Shown in pieces: positions 1 through 7,724 of a DNA stretch of 46,748 nt (the stretch's first letter is position 1; every line of letters begins with the position of its first letter). The notes under the pieces are model-generated. The model made no database searches. It saw only the letters and a list, made by a program, of their open reading frames with translations, and was not told where the DNA came from. Source of the DNA: Gammaproteobacteria bacterium (GTDB taxonomy: Bacteria > Pseudomonadota > Gammaproteobacteria > Burkholderiales > Rhodocyclaceae); assembly GCA_018825305.1 (NCBI GenBank), contig JAHJEO010000002.1, positions 1 through 46,748 on the forward strand. Direction: 5' to 3'. The position numbers and the translations under genes were made by a program.

Positions 1-1
1 G

Positions 2-931
2 GAAGCGACGCGGGCGATCCGTGGCCTGCCCGCATGGCAAGCCCGGCCCATCCTGGCGATGACGGCCAACGCCTTCGACGAAGACCGCAAGGCCTGCGAA
101 GCGGCCGGCATGGACGACTTCGTCGCCAAGCCGGTCGATCCCGCCCAGCTCTTCGCCGCGCTGCTGCGCTGGCTGCCGCCACCGGCCGCCGCGCCCGCCA
201 GTGCGCCTAATGTCTCGAATGAGCCGAATGTCTCGAATGACCCGAATGTCCCGCCTGTCCAGCCGGTCGATCCCGCCCCGATTACCGGGCCGGCCACCGT
301 GCCGCCAGCGCCGAGTTTTTCGGCGGAAAGTGACGGCGAGTGGCGCCGCCGCCTCTCCGCCATTCCCGGCCTAGACCTGGCGCGCGGCCTGGCGATGGTG
401 GGTGGCAAGTTGGAGAAATTCGCCCAGCTGCTGGACATGTTCGCCCGGGGCCATGCCGACGACTTGCCCAGGATCGCCGGGCACCTCGCCGCCGGCGAGC
501 TGCCGCAGGTGCAGCGCCTGGCCCATACGCTCAAGGGGAGCGGCGGCACCCTCGGGGCGATGCAGCTGTCGGCCCTTGCCGACGCCCTGCAGGCGGCGAT
601 ACGCCGTGACGCCGGGCGCGAGGAAATCGAATTCCTCGCCACCGAACTGGCGACCGAACTGCGGCCGCTGCTCGACGGCATCCGCGCAAGCCTTGCGCCC
701 GTTGCCGCCAGCCCTGTCGCGGTCGATCCGAAACGCCTGGCCGGTGTCATGGCCGAACTCGCGACGCTGCTGGAAGCCGGCGACATGGCGGCCGGCGACG
801 TGGCCCGGCGCGAGGCCGGCTTGCTGCGGGCGGCCCTCGGTGCCGACGGCGCAGCCCTGCTCGGGCACATCGAGACTTTCGATTACCCGGCCGCGCTGAC
901 AGTCCTGCAGGCCGTGCGCGGCAAGGTCTGA
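2..931 (+). CDS. Hybrid sensor kinase, C-terminal fragment (receiver end + Hpt)
   Basis: This is a partial gene whose open frame runs in from the left edge of the window. The first codons read ATRAIRGLP...[10 protein letters not shown], the beta4-beta5 part of a response-regulator receiver domain. FVAKP follows, with the conserved receiver lysine. A proline/alanine-rich linker with a small tandem repeat comes next. After it is a histidine phosphotransfer (Hpt) domain with the motif AHTLKGSGG, whose phospho-acceptor histidine codon is at 524-526. This order (receiver then Hpt) is typical of the end of a membrane-bound hybrid histidine kinase of the BarA/Evg type. The sensor and kinase parts lie outside the window, so the signal is unknown. 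The stop codon overlaps the palindrome proposed to control the next operon. The family call is firm; the physiological role is not visible. Confidence 0.9.
   Translation, partial: EATRAIRGLPAWQARPILAMTANAFDEDRKACEAAGMDDFVAKPVDPAQLFAALLRWLPPPAAAPASAPNVSNEPNVSNDPNVPPVQPVDPAPITGPATVPPAPSFSAESDGEWRRRLSAIPGLDLARGLAMVGGKLEKFAQLLDMFARGHADDLPRIAGHLAAGELPQVQRLAHTLKGSGGTLGAMQLSALADALQAAIRRDAGREEIEFLATELATELRPLLDGIRASLAPVAASPVAVDPKRLAGVMAELATLLEAGDMAAGDVARREAGLLRAALGADGAALLGHIETFDYPAALTVLQAVRGKV
209..253 (+). repeat. In-frame 18-bp tandem repeat in kinase linker
   Basis: Two 18-bp units (209-226 and 227-244), differing at one or two bases, are followed by a half unit. They encode [15 protein letters not shown] in the linker between the receiver and Hpt domains. 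The repeat keeps frame and probably only changes linker length. Confidence 0.8.
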
Positions 932-969
932 CCGTGGTCAACATCGGGGCGACGGGAATGCGGTAGGCT
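928..969 (+). promoter_or_regulatory. Putative FNR/DNR-type box and promoter of the 2-oxoacid oxidoreductase operon
   Basis: The sequence CTGACCGTGGTCAA (928-941) is a near-perfect palindrome resembling the FNR/DNR half-site pair TTGAC-N4-GTCAA. Exactly 22 nt downstream is a -10-like hexamer, TAGGCT (964-969). If that hexamer is -12 to -7, the palindrome is centred at about -41.5, as in class II FNR-activated promoters. The gene start at 1018 is about 42 nt beyond the inferred transcription start. The same arrangement occurs before iorA. The palindrome overlaps the stop codon of the upstream kinase. Regulator identity is inference. Confidence 0.55.
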
Positions 970-1017
970 AAACGCCTTCGCGCAGGCAGGTGGCGAAACG
1001 ATAACGGAGGAGACCGT

Positions 1018-1614
1018 ATGTTCCAGGTGCGTATCCATGGTCGCGGCGGGCAGGGGGTGGTGACGGCCGCCGAGATGCTGTCGGTCGCCGCCTTTGACGA
1101 GGGCCGCCACGCGCAGGCCTTTCCCAGTTTCGGTTCGGAGCGCACCGGTGCGCCGGTGGTGGCCTTCTGCCGCATCGCCGACCGCGAGATCCGCCTGCGC
1201 GAACCCATCATGGAGCCGGACGCGATCATCATCCAGGACCCGACCCTGCTGCATCAGGTCGATGTCTTCGCCGGCCTCAAGCAGGACGGCTACATCCTCA
1301 TCAATACCAGCAAGACCTTCGACCAGCTGGGGCTGGGCGACATGGTCCGCGACTGGAATCCCGCGCGGTTGTGCACCGTGCCGGCGATGGAGCTGGCGCT
1401 GAAGCATGTCGGGCGCCCGGTGCCCAACGTGCCGCTGCTCGGCGGCTTCGCCGCGGTGGCGGGGGTGCTGCAGCTCGAATCGGTGATCAAGGCCATCGAG
1501 GAAAGGTTTTCGGGCAAGGTCGCGGCCGGCAACGTCGCCGCGGCGCGCGAGGCCCATGCGATCGTCAAGGCGGAGATGGAGCAGGCCGTGAAGGGGGATG
1601 TGACTCATGCTTAA
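1018..1614 (+). CDS. padE: 2-oxoacid:acceptor oxidoreductase, gamma subunit (PadE-like)
   Basis: This 198-residue protein belongs to the pyruvate/2-oxoacid:ferredoxin oxidoreductase gamma family. It opens with HGRGGQGVVTAAE, the glycine-rich signature of the family, and carries FPSFGSERTGAPV, which is also typical. The gamma subunit forms part of the CoA-binding and assembly core of a cytoplasmic complex oxidising 2-oxoacids to acyl-CoA with thiamine diphosphate. A strong GGAGGAG ribosome site sits just before the ATG. The stop overlaps the alpha-subunit start by 8 nt, suggesting translational coupling. With the alpha, beta and flavoprotein genes that follow, the set best matches phenylglyoxylate:NAD oxidoreductase of Azoarcus/Aromatoleum. 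A pyruvate or branched 2-oxoacid enzyme cannot be excluded from sequence alone, so the pad symbol is provisional. Confidence 0.85.
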   Translation: MFQVRIHGRGGQGVVTAAEMLSVAAFDEGRHAQAFPSFGSERTGAPVVAFCRIADREIRLREPIMEPDAIIIQDPTLLHQVDVFAGLKQDGYILINTSKTFDQLGLGDMVRDWNPARLCTVPAMELALKHVGRPVPNVPLLGGFAAVAGVLQLESVIKAIEERFSGKVAAGNVAAAREAHAIVKAEMEQAVKGDVTHA

Positions 1615-2860
1615 ACAGATGGAAGGCAGCCGCGCCGTCGCCGAAGCCGTGGCGCTGTGCCGCCCCGAGGTGATCTGCGCCTATCCGATTTCGCCGCAGA
1701 CGCACATCGTCGAGGCGCTGGGCGAGATGGTGAAGGAGGGCGCGCTCGCGTCCTGCGAGTTCATCAACGTCGAGTCCGAGTTCGCCGCCATGTCGGTGGC
1801 CATCGGCGCATCGGCCGCCGGCGCGCGCAGCTATACCGCGACCGCGTCGCAGGGGCTGCTCTACATGGCCGAAGCGGTGTTCAACGCCGCCGGCCTCGGC
1901 CTGCCCATCGTCATGACCGTGGCCAACCGTGCCATCGGCGCGCCGATCAACATCTGGAACGACCACTCCGATGCGTTGTCGCAGCGCGATTCGGGCTGGC
2001 TGCAGTTGTTCGCCGAAACCAACCAGGAGGCACTCGACCTGCACATCCAGGCCTTCCGCCTCGCCGAGGAACTGAGCCTGCCCATCATGGTCTGCATGGA
2101 CGGCTTCATCCTCACCCACGCCTTCGAACGCGTGGACATGCCGACGCAAGAGCAGGTCGATGCCTACCTGCCTGCCTACTCCCCGCGCCAGGTGCTCGAT
2201 CCCGACGAGCCGGTGTCCATCGGCGCCATGGTCGGCCCCGAGGCCTTCATGGAGGTGCGCTATCTGGCGCATGCCAAGCAGATGGAGGCGCTCAAGCTGA
2301 TCCCCGCCTACGCGGCGGAGTTCAAGGCCGTGTTCGGGCGAGATTCCGGCGGGCTGATGCACACCTACCGCAGCGAGGATGCCGAGACCATCATCGTCGC
2401 CATGGGCTCGGTGCTCGGCACCATCAAGGACACTGTGGATGAGATGCGCGACTCCGGACATCGGATTGGCGTATTGGGCATCACCTGCTTCCGCCCCTTC
2501 CCGGTCGCCGCCGTGGCCGACGCCCTGCGCCAGGCCAAGCGCTTCGTCGTGCTCGAAAAGAGCATGGCCATCGGGCTGGGCGGCATCCTCGCCGTCAATG
2601 TGCGCATGGCCGTCACCGGCATGGGGCTGAAGGGCTACACCGTGGTCGCCGGCCTCGGCGGCCGCGCCATCACCATGAAGTCGCTGCACGCCCTGTTCCG
2701 CCAGGGCGAGAAGGACGAGCTCGAACCGGTGACCTTCCTCGACCTCGACTGGAAGGCGGTCAACAAGCAGCTCGAACGCGAGAAGGCGCACCGTCGCAGC
2801 GGGCCGGTGGCGGAGGCGCTGCTGCGCGATGTCGGCATCGTCGGCGCGCGGAATTACTGA
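1607..2860 (+). CDS. padG: 2-oxoacid:acceptor oxidoreductase, alpha subunit (PadG-like)
   Basis: This 417-residue protein is a PorA/PadG-type alpha subunit. Near residue 28 it has YPISPQTHIVEALGE, the typical start of the pyrimidine-binding half of the thiamine diphosphate site. SYTATASQGL follows at about residues 74-83. A C-terminal transketolase-like region (IIVAMGSVLGT and FRPFP) completes the fold. With the beta subunit it binds thiamine diphosphate and decarboxylates the 2-oxoacid. The start overlaps the gamma gene by 8 nt (ATG within the gamma stop region). Length and domain order are normal for the family. Substrate choice (phenylglyoxylate, pyruvate, or 2-oxoisovalerate) cannot be read from the sequence. 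The neighbouring NAD-linked flavoprotein and the betaproteobacterial context favour the phenylglyoxylate dehydrogenase type. Confidence 0.85.
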   Translation: MLKQMEGSRAVAEAVALCRPEVICAYPISPQTHIVEALGEMVKEGALASCEFINVESEFAAMSVAIGASAAGARSYTATASQGLLYMAEAVFNAAGLGLPIVMTVANRAIGAPINIWNDHSDALSQRDSGWLQLFAETNQEALDLHIQAFRLAEELSLPIMVCMDGFILTHAFERVDMPTQEQVDAYLPAYSPRQVLDPDEPVSIGAMVGPEAFMEVRYLAHAKQMEALKLIPAYAAEFKAVFGRDSGGLMHTYRSEDAETIIVAMGSVLGTIKDTVDEMRDSGHRIGVLGITCFRPFPVAAVADALRQAKRFVVLEKSMAIGLGGILAVNVRMAVTGMGLKGYTVVAGLGGRAITMKSLHALFRQGEKDELEPVTFLDLDWKAVNKQLEREKAHRRSGPVAEALLRDVGIVGARNY

Positions 2861-3034
2861 TGGCCCGCCCCCCTTTCCCCCTCTCGGGGGCTTCAAAACA
2901 GATCGCTGCGCTCGATATTACGGGCGGCTTCGTGGCGAGTGTGTTGCGGTCTGCGCCTTCGGCGCTTGCCGTGTTTGCTCGGGGCGGCCCTTCGCAAACG
3001 CTGCGCCGGACAACAAGTATGAGTGGAGGTTCTC
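2861..3034. repeat. GC-rich intergenic element between alpha and beta genes
   Basis: A 174-nt non-coding spacer separates genes that are normally adjacent. It starts at the stop codon with TGATGGCCCGCC and contains a C-run/G-run hairpin (CCCCCTCTCGGGGG). It also has a CGCCTTCGGCG hairpin and ends with GGGCGGCCCTTCG. A second spacer of the same style follows the beta gene. Such palindromic GC elements are frequent between betaproteobacterial genes. Similarity is in style and motifs, not an exact copy. Confidence 0.5.
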
Positions 3035-4039
3035 GTGTCTTTTCAACCCGTTAAGTTCTACCAGACCGGCACCTTCACCGTCGGCAACCGCCTGCTGCCG
3101 CCCGAGGAACGATCGGTCCAGTCTGACAGCAAGCGCTTCAACTCCATCAACTCCGGCCACCGCGCCTGCCAGGGCTGCGGCGAGGCACTGGGCGCGCGCT
3201 ACGCCATCGACGCGGCGATGGAAGCCGCCGACGGCCGGATCATCGCTGCCAACGCCACCGGCTGCCTCGAAGTGTTCTCGACACCGTATCCCGAGACCTC
3301 GTGGCAGATTCCGTGGATCCACTCGCTGTTCGGCAACACCGCGGCGGTGGCCACCGGCATCGCCGCCGCGCTCAAGGTCAAGGGCAAGACCGGCACGCGC
3401 GTGGTCGCCCAGGGCGGCGACGGCGGCACCACCGACATCGGCTTCGGCTGCCTCTCCGGCATGTTCGAGCGCAACGACGACGTGCTCTACATCTGCTACG
3501 ACAACGGCGGCTACATGAACACGGGGGTACAGCGTTCCAGCGCCACGCCGGCCGCGGCGCGTACCAGCACCACGCCGGCCGTCGGCGCCGAACCCGGCAA
3601 CGTCTTCGGCCAGGGCAAGTTCCTGCCGGCCATCGCCATGGCCCACGACATCCCCTACGTCGCCACCGCGACGGTGGCCGACCTGCGCGACCTCGAAGCC
3701 AAGGTCACCCGCGCCATGGAAATCCGCGGCGCCCGCTACATTCACATCCTGGTGCCCTGCCCGCTGGGCTGGGGCACCGCCTCGCACGACACCATTCGCA
3801 TGGCGCGGCTGGCCAAGGAGACCGGCATCTTCCCGGTGTTCGAGGCCGAGCACGGCGAGATAAAGTCGGTGCTGGCGATACGCCGGCCGCTGCCGGTCGA
3901 GGACTACCTGCGGCCGCAGAAGCGCTACGCCCACCTCTTCGGCAAGCAGCCGCGGATCGATGTCATCGCCCACCTGCAGGCGCAGGCCGACCGCAATATC
4001 CGCAAGTACGGGCTGCAGGCCCGCAAAGGGGGGCACTGA
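3035..4039 (+). CDS. padI: 2-oxoacid:acceptor oxidoreductase, beta subunit (PadI-like)
   Basis: This 334-residue PorB-type subunit binds the diphosphate of thiamine diphosphate and one [4Fe-4S] cluster. Cluster cysteines are seen in RACQGCGEA, in ATGCLEVF and in LVPCPLGWG. The thiamine motif is GGDGGTTDIGFG followed by YDNGGYMNTG. I chose the GTG at 3035 (protein starting MSFQPVKFY) because GGAGG at 3025-3029 lies 5 nt before it. An in-frame GTG at 3023 would add four residues without a good ribosome site. The gene is separated from alpha and from the flavoprotein gene by GC-rich spacers, but it must act with them as the catalytic core. It is complete and of normal length. Confidence 0.85.
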   Translation: MSFQPVKFYQTGTFTVGNRLLPPEERSVQSDSKRFNSINSGHRACQGCGEALGARYAIDAAMEAADGRIIAANATGCLEVFSTPYPETSWQIPWIHSLFGNTAAVATGIAAALKVKGKTGTRVVAQGGDGGTTDIGFGCLSGMFERNDDVLYICYDNGGYMNTGVQRSSATPAAARTSTTPAVGAEPGNVFGQGKFLPAIAMAHDIPYVATATVADLRDLEAKVTRAMEIRGARYIHILVPCPLGWGTASHDTIRMARLAKETGIFPVFEAEHGEIKSVLAIRRPLPVEDYLRPQKRYAHLFGKQPRIDVIAHLQAQADRNIRKYGLQARKGGH

Positions 4040-4135
4040 TGGCCCCCTACGCTCGCAAATCCAGCGCGCTGCCCCCCACGGGGGGGCCTCAGTTGGCAAA
4101 TGAGCCCCCTTCGGGCGGCCCTACGGAGGCATGAC
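4040..4135. repeat. GC-rich intergenic element between beta and flavoprotein genes
   Basis: This 96-nt spacer begins at the beta stop with TGATGGCCCCC. It carries a CCCCCCACGGGGGGG hairpin and ends with TTCGGGCGGCCCTACGG just before the ribosome site of the next gene. It shares opening, hairpin type and closing motif with the spacer at 2861-3034, suggesting two members of one family of intergenic palindromes. Confidence 0.5.
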
Positions 4136-5758
4136 ATGGACAAGCCCTTTGCCATCACCCTCGACCCGGGTTCTTCGCTGGCCAACCATACCGGTTCCTG
4201 GCGCACTTTCCGTCCCGAGTACCTCGACCGCCTGCCGCCCTGCAACGCCACCTGCCCGGCCGGCGAGAACATCCAGGGCTGGCTGTTCCACGCCGAGAGC
4301 GGCGACTACGAGGCCGCCTGGCGCTCGCTGACCGAGAACAATCCGCTGCCCGCCATCATGGGCCGCGTCTGTTACCACCCCTGCGAAGGCGCCTGCAACC
4401 GCCAGCATGTGGACTCGTCAGTCGGCATCAACTCCATCGAACGCTTCCTCGGCGACGAGGCGATCAAGCGCAACTGGCAGTTCATGAAACCGGCCACGCA
4501 ATCCGGCAAGAAGGTGCTGGTGGTCGGCGCCGGCCCCTCGGGCCTGGCAGCGGCCTACCATCTCGCCCGCCTTGGCCATGCGGTCGAAATCCAGGAAGCC
4601 GGCCCTTACGCCGGGGGCATGATGCGTTTCGGCATCCCCAAATATCGCCTGCCGCGCGAGGTGATCGAGGCCGAGGTGCAGCGCATCGTCAATCTGGGCG
4701 TTACGCTAAAGCTCGACGCCAAGGTGTCGAGCATCGAGGAATCGATGCAGGCGGGCAAGTTCGACGCCGCCTTCCTCGCCGTCGGTGCCCACATCGGCAA
4801 GCGCGCCTACATCCCCGCCGGCACCGCCGCAAAAATGGTCGATGCGATTTCGGTGCTGCGCTCGATGGAAGGCGAGGACAAACCAATGCTTGGTCGTCGC
4901 GTCGTCGTCTACGGTGGCGGCAACACGGCCATCGACGTCGCGCGCACCGTCAAACGCATGGGCGCCGAACCGATCATTGTTTACCGCCGCACCCGCGACA
5001 AGGCGCCAGCCCACGACTTCGAGATCGAGGAAGCGCTGCAGGAAGGCGTGATGGTCAAGTGGCTGTCCACCATCAAGCAGGCGGAAGAAGGCGAGATCAC
5101 CATCGAGAAGATGGCGCTCGACGACAAGGGCTTTCCGCAACCGACCGGCGAATTCGAGACGCTGGCGGCGGATTCGGTGGTGCTGGCGCTCGGCCAGGAC
5201 GTCGATCTCGGCCTGCTCGAAGGCGTGCCGGGGCTGGAAGTGAAAAACGGCACCGTGCAGGTTGGCCCCAACATGATGACCGGCCACCCCGGCATCTTCG
5301 CAGGCGGCGACATGGTGCCGTCCGAACGTACCGTCACCGTCGCCGTTGGCCATGGCAAGAAAGCCGCGCGCCACATTGACGCCTGGCTCAAGGGCACGAC
5401 CTACGCGCCGCCGCCCAAGCACGAACTGGCCGGCATCGAGAAGCTCAACACCTGGTACTACTCGGAAGCGCCCCACGTCGTGCGGCCGATGCTCGATATC
5501 CTGCGCCGCCAGTCCAGTTTCGACGAGGTGGTGCAGGGCCTCGACGAAAGTAACGCCCTGTTCGAGGCGCGCCGCTGCCTCTCTTGCGGCAACTGTTTCG
5601 AGTGCGACAACTGCTACGGCGTCTGCCCGGACAATGCCGTGATCAAGCTCGGGCCGGGCAAGCGCTTCAAGTTCAACTTCGACTACTGCAAGGGTTGCGG
5701 TGTCTGCGTTGCGGAGTGCCCCTGCGGTGCGATCAAGATGGTGGCCGAGGAGAACTGA
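4136..5758 (+). CDS. padH: NAD(P)-binding flavoprotein with fused 2x[4Fe-4S] ferredoxin (PadH/PadF-like fusion)
   Basis: This 540-residue protein carries electrons from the 2-oxoacid oxidoreductase core to NAD(P). An N-terminal cysteine-rich segment (PPCNATCPAGENIQ...CYHPCEGACNRQH) resembles the iron-sulfur part of glutamate synthase small subunits. A FAD-binding Rossmann fold follows (VLVVGAGPSGLAAAYHLA, about residues 129-146). Next is an NAD(P)-binding Rossmann fold (VVVYGGGNTAIDVAR). The C-terminal 60 residues hold two ferredoxin cluster motifs, CLSCGNCFECDNCYGVCP and CKGCGVCVAECP. In described phenylglyoxylate dehydrogenases the ferredoxin-like delta subunit and the FAD-containing epsilon subunit are separate. 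No stand-alone delta gene is present here, so this protein probably combines both roles. The start at 4136 has GGAGG six nt upstream. Redox partner and substrate are inferred. Confidence 0.8.
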   Translation: MDKPFAITLDPGSSLANHTGSWRTFRPEYLDRLPPCNATCPAGENIQGWLFHAESGDYEAAWRSLTENNPLPAIMGRVCYHPCEGACNRQHVDSSVGINSIERFLGDEAIKRNWQFMKPATQSGKKVLVVGAGPSGLAAAYHLARLGHAVEIQEAGPYAGGMMRFGIPKYRLPREVIEAEVQRIVNLGVTLKLDAKVSSIEESMQAGKFDAAFLAVGAHIGKRAYIPAGTAAKMVDAISVLRSMEGEDKPMLGRRVVVYGGGNTAIDVARTVKRMGAEPIIVYRRTRDKAPAHDFEIEEALQEGVMVKWLSTIKQAEEGEITIEKMALDDKGFPQPTGEFETLAADSVVLALGQDVDLGLLEGVPGLEVKNGTVQVGPNMMTGHPGIFAGGDMVPSERTVTVAVGHGKKAARHIDAWLKGTTYAPPPKHELAGIEKLNTWYYSEAPHVVRPMLDILRRQSSFDEVVQGLDESNALFEARRCLSCGNCFECDNCYGVCPDNAVIKLGPGKRFKFNFDYCKGCGVCVAECPCGAIKMVAEEN

Positions 5759-5807
5759 CGGTCGTGCGCAGCCGCCCGTTGCCGACCTGCCGACCTGCCA
5801 TCAAGCC

Positions 5808-6671
5808 ATGATCGAGCAGATCCCGGATATCGATACGCAGCAGGACAGCATCGACCGCATCGCGCGGGAGATCGGCATTCCTCCGTGTCCCACGATCCTC
5901 GCCCGCTTTTCCGAGGAGATGGGGCAGGCGGAACCGGACATGCGCAAGCTGGCGACGCTGATCGGCACCGACATCGCGCTGTCGGCGGCCTTGCTGAAGC
6001 TGGTCAACTCTCCGTACTACGGTTTGCGCAGCAAGGCGACAACCGCGCATCAGGCGCTTTCGATCATCGGCCTGCGTGCGTGCGCCAACCTCGTTACCGG
6101 CCTGATACTGCGCCAGACGTTCCCGTCGGGCGGCAGCGCTTTGATGCAGCGTTTCTGGGATAAGTCGGAAGGCGTCGCTGCCGCGGCGCTGGTTGCCGCA
6201 CGCCGCATTGCCGGCATCGACATCGACGAAGCCCACACCTATGCGCTGTTTCGCGATTGCGGCATGCCGGTCATGATCGGAAAATTCTCCGATTACGCGA
6301 AAGTCGTCGATCGCCTCGAACACGTGCCGGGCGCCCAGGTGACGATCGCCGAGGAAATGGACTATCGCTACAGCCACGCGCGGGTCGGCTATGCGCTGGC
6401 CCGTGGCTGGCTGCTGCCCGAACCCTTCTGCCGCGCGATCCTTTACCACCACGACTTCGAGAAAGTCGCCGCCGGTCGCCGCGAAGTCGCCCCCGCCAAC
6501 CGTCGGCTGGTCGCCTTCGGGCTGCTGCTGGATCAGGTCGCCGTGCTGCGCTCCGGTGGCGGCCTTTGCCCGGATTGGGAAGCCGGTGAGGGGTTCGTGC
6601 TGGAGACGCTCGGCATCACGCCGGAGGAGATCATCGCGCTGGCAGGTGAAGCGACGTCCGACGCGAGCTGA
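5808..6671 (+). CDS. HDOD domain protein
   Basis: This 287-residue protein carries an HDOD domain through most of its length. The early part reads IGIPPCPTILARFSEEMG, and LVNSPYYGLRSKATTAHQALSIIGLRA matches the conserved helix region of the family. A later YHHDFEK lies near the C-terminus. HDOD proteins are catalytically degenerate relatives of HD-GYP phosphodiesterases and usually act in signalling or stress responses. The start at 5808 (MIEQIPDID) fits the domain boundary; an upstream in-frame extension overlaps the preceding gene and looks non-coding. There is no fused effector domain. It lies about 50 nt downstream of the flavoprotein gene and could be co-transcribed with it, but no functional link is visible. 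Confidence 0.8.
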   Translation: MIEQIPDIDTQQDSIDRIAREIGIPPCPTILARFSEEMGQAEPDMRKLATLIGTDIALSAALLKLVNSPYYGLRSKATTAHQALSIIGLRACANLVTGLILRQTFPSGGSALMQRFWDKSEGVAAAALVAARRIAGIDIDEAHTYALFRDCGMPVMIGKFSDYAKVVDRLEHVPGAQVTIAEEMDYRYSHARVGYALARGWLLPEPFCRAILYHHDFEKVAAGRREVAPANRRLVAFGLLLDQVAVLRSGGGLCPDWEAGEGFVLETLGITPEEIIALAGEATSDAS

Positions 6672-6707
6672 CAGGGTTTCGCGGCAGCCTGCCCGGGAGC
6701 GGGCTTG

Positions 6708-7715
6708 TCAGTCTGCCCGAACGAGGCTGCGGGCCCGCAACTGGCCGCAGCCGCCGTCGATGTCCTGGCCGGCCGACTGGCGCAGCTTGGCGAGGATGCC
6801 GTGGCGGTACAGATGCTTCGACATCGCTGCCGCGCGTTCCCAGGTGGGGCGGCGGAAATCGAGGCCATCGACTTCGTTGTAGGGAATGAAGTTCATGACG
6901 GCGTACTTGCCCTTGAGCAGGCGGACGATGCCATCCACTTCCTCGTCACCGTCGTTGACGCCCTCCAGTAGCGTCCATTGATACTGGATCGGGTAGCCGG
7001 TGGCGCGGGCGTACTGTTCGGCCAGTTCCACCAGCTCGGCGGGGTCGATGCGCGCCGCCTTGGGCAGCAGGCGCGCCCGCAGTTCCGCGTTGCTCGAATG
7101 CAGCGACAGCGCCAGCGCCGGCTTGACGCGGCCCTGCGGCAGGCGCTCGAAGACGCGGCGGTCGCCGACGGTCGAAAAGACGAGATTCTTGTGGCCGATG
7201 GCCCCGGCCGTGCCGAGCAGTTCGATGGCTTCGAGCACGTTGTCCATGTTGTGGGCCGGCTCGCCCATGCCCATGAAAACCACCTTCTTCACCACTCGCC
7301 GGGCGCGCGCCAGCACCACCTGGGCGACGATCTCGGCACTGCCGAGCTGGCGCAGCAGGCCGTCGCGGCCCGTCATGCAGAAGGTGCAGCCCACGGCGCA
7401 ACCGACCTGGGTCGAGACGCAGACGCCGTCCCGCGGCAGCAGCACGCTCTCCACCGTCTGGCCGTCGGCGAGCTCGACCAGCAGGCGCGCCGAGCCATCC
7501 TCGCCGGCATGCTCGCTTCGAACCCGCGCCAGCGCCTCGAGCTCTGCCGTCAGCGCGGGCAGGGCGGTGCGCAGCGGCAGAGGCAGGAATTCTTCCGCCG
7601 CGACCCGCCCGCTGGCCAGTGGCAGGGCGTGTGCCCATGCCCGCAGCACGCGCTGCTCGTGGCATGGCTTGGCGCCGAGCTCGCGCAGGCGCTGCCTGAG
7701 GTGTTCGATGCGCAT
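6708..7715 (-). CDS. Radical SAM RNA methyltransferase, RlmN/Cfr-family paralogue
   Basis: This 335-residue radical SAM enzyme has the iron-sulfur motif CAVGCTFC (C-x3-C-x2-C) and the GMGEP motif. The C-terminal DGGCGQL contains the cysteine that forms the methyl-transfer intermediate in RlmN. RlmN makes 2-methyladenosine in 23S rRNA and some tRNAs; Cfr methylates C8 of A2503. This copy is somewhat shorter than typical RlmN at the N-terminus. It sits away from the usual ndk-rlmN-pilF setting, so it is probably the second, divergent RlmN-like paralogue seen in many proteobacteria. Its target is unknown. It begins 9 nt after the HIT-like gene on the same strand, suggesting one transcript. Confidence 0.8.
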   Translation of the reverse strand: MRIEHLRQRLRELGAKPCHEQRVLRAWAHALPLASGRVAAEEFLPLPLRTALPALTAELEALARVRSEHAGEDGSARLLVELADGQTVESVLLPRDGVCVSTQVGCAVGCTFCMTGRDGLLRQLGSAEIVAQVVLARARRVVKKVVFMGMGEPAHNMDNVLEAIELLGTAGAIGHKNLVFSTVGDRRVFERLPQGRVKPALALSLHSSNAELRARLLPKAARIDPAELVELAEQYARATGYPIQYQWTLLEGVNDGDEEVDGIVRLLKGKYAVMNFIPYNEVDGLDFRRPTWERAAAMSKHLYRHGILAKLRQSAGQDIDGGCGQLRARSLVRAD

Positions 7716-7724
7716 GATGGAATG

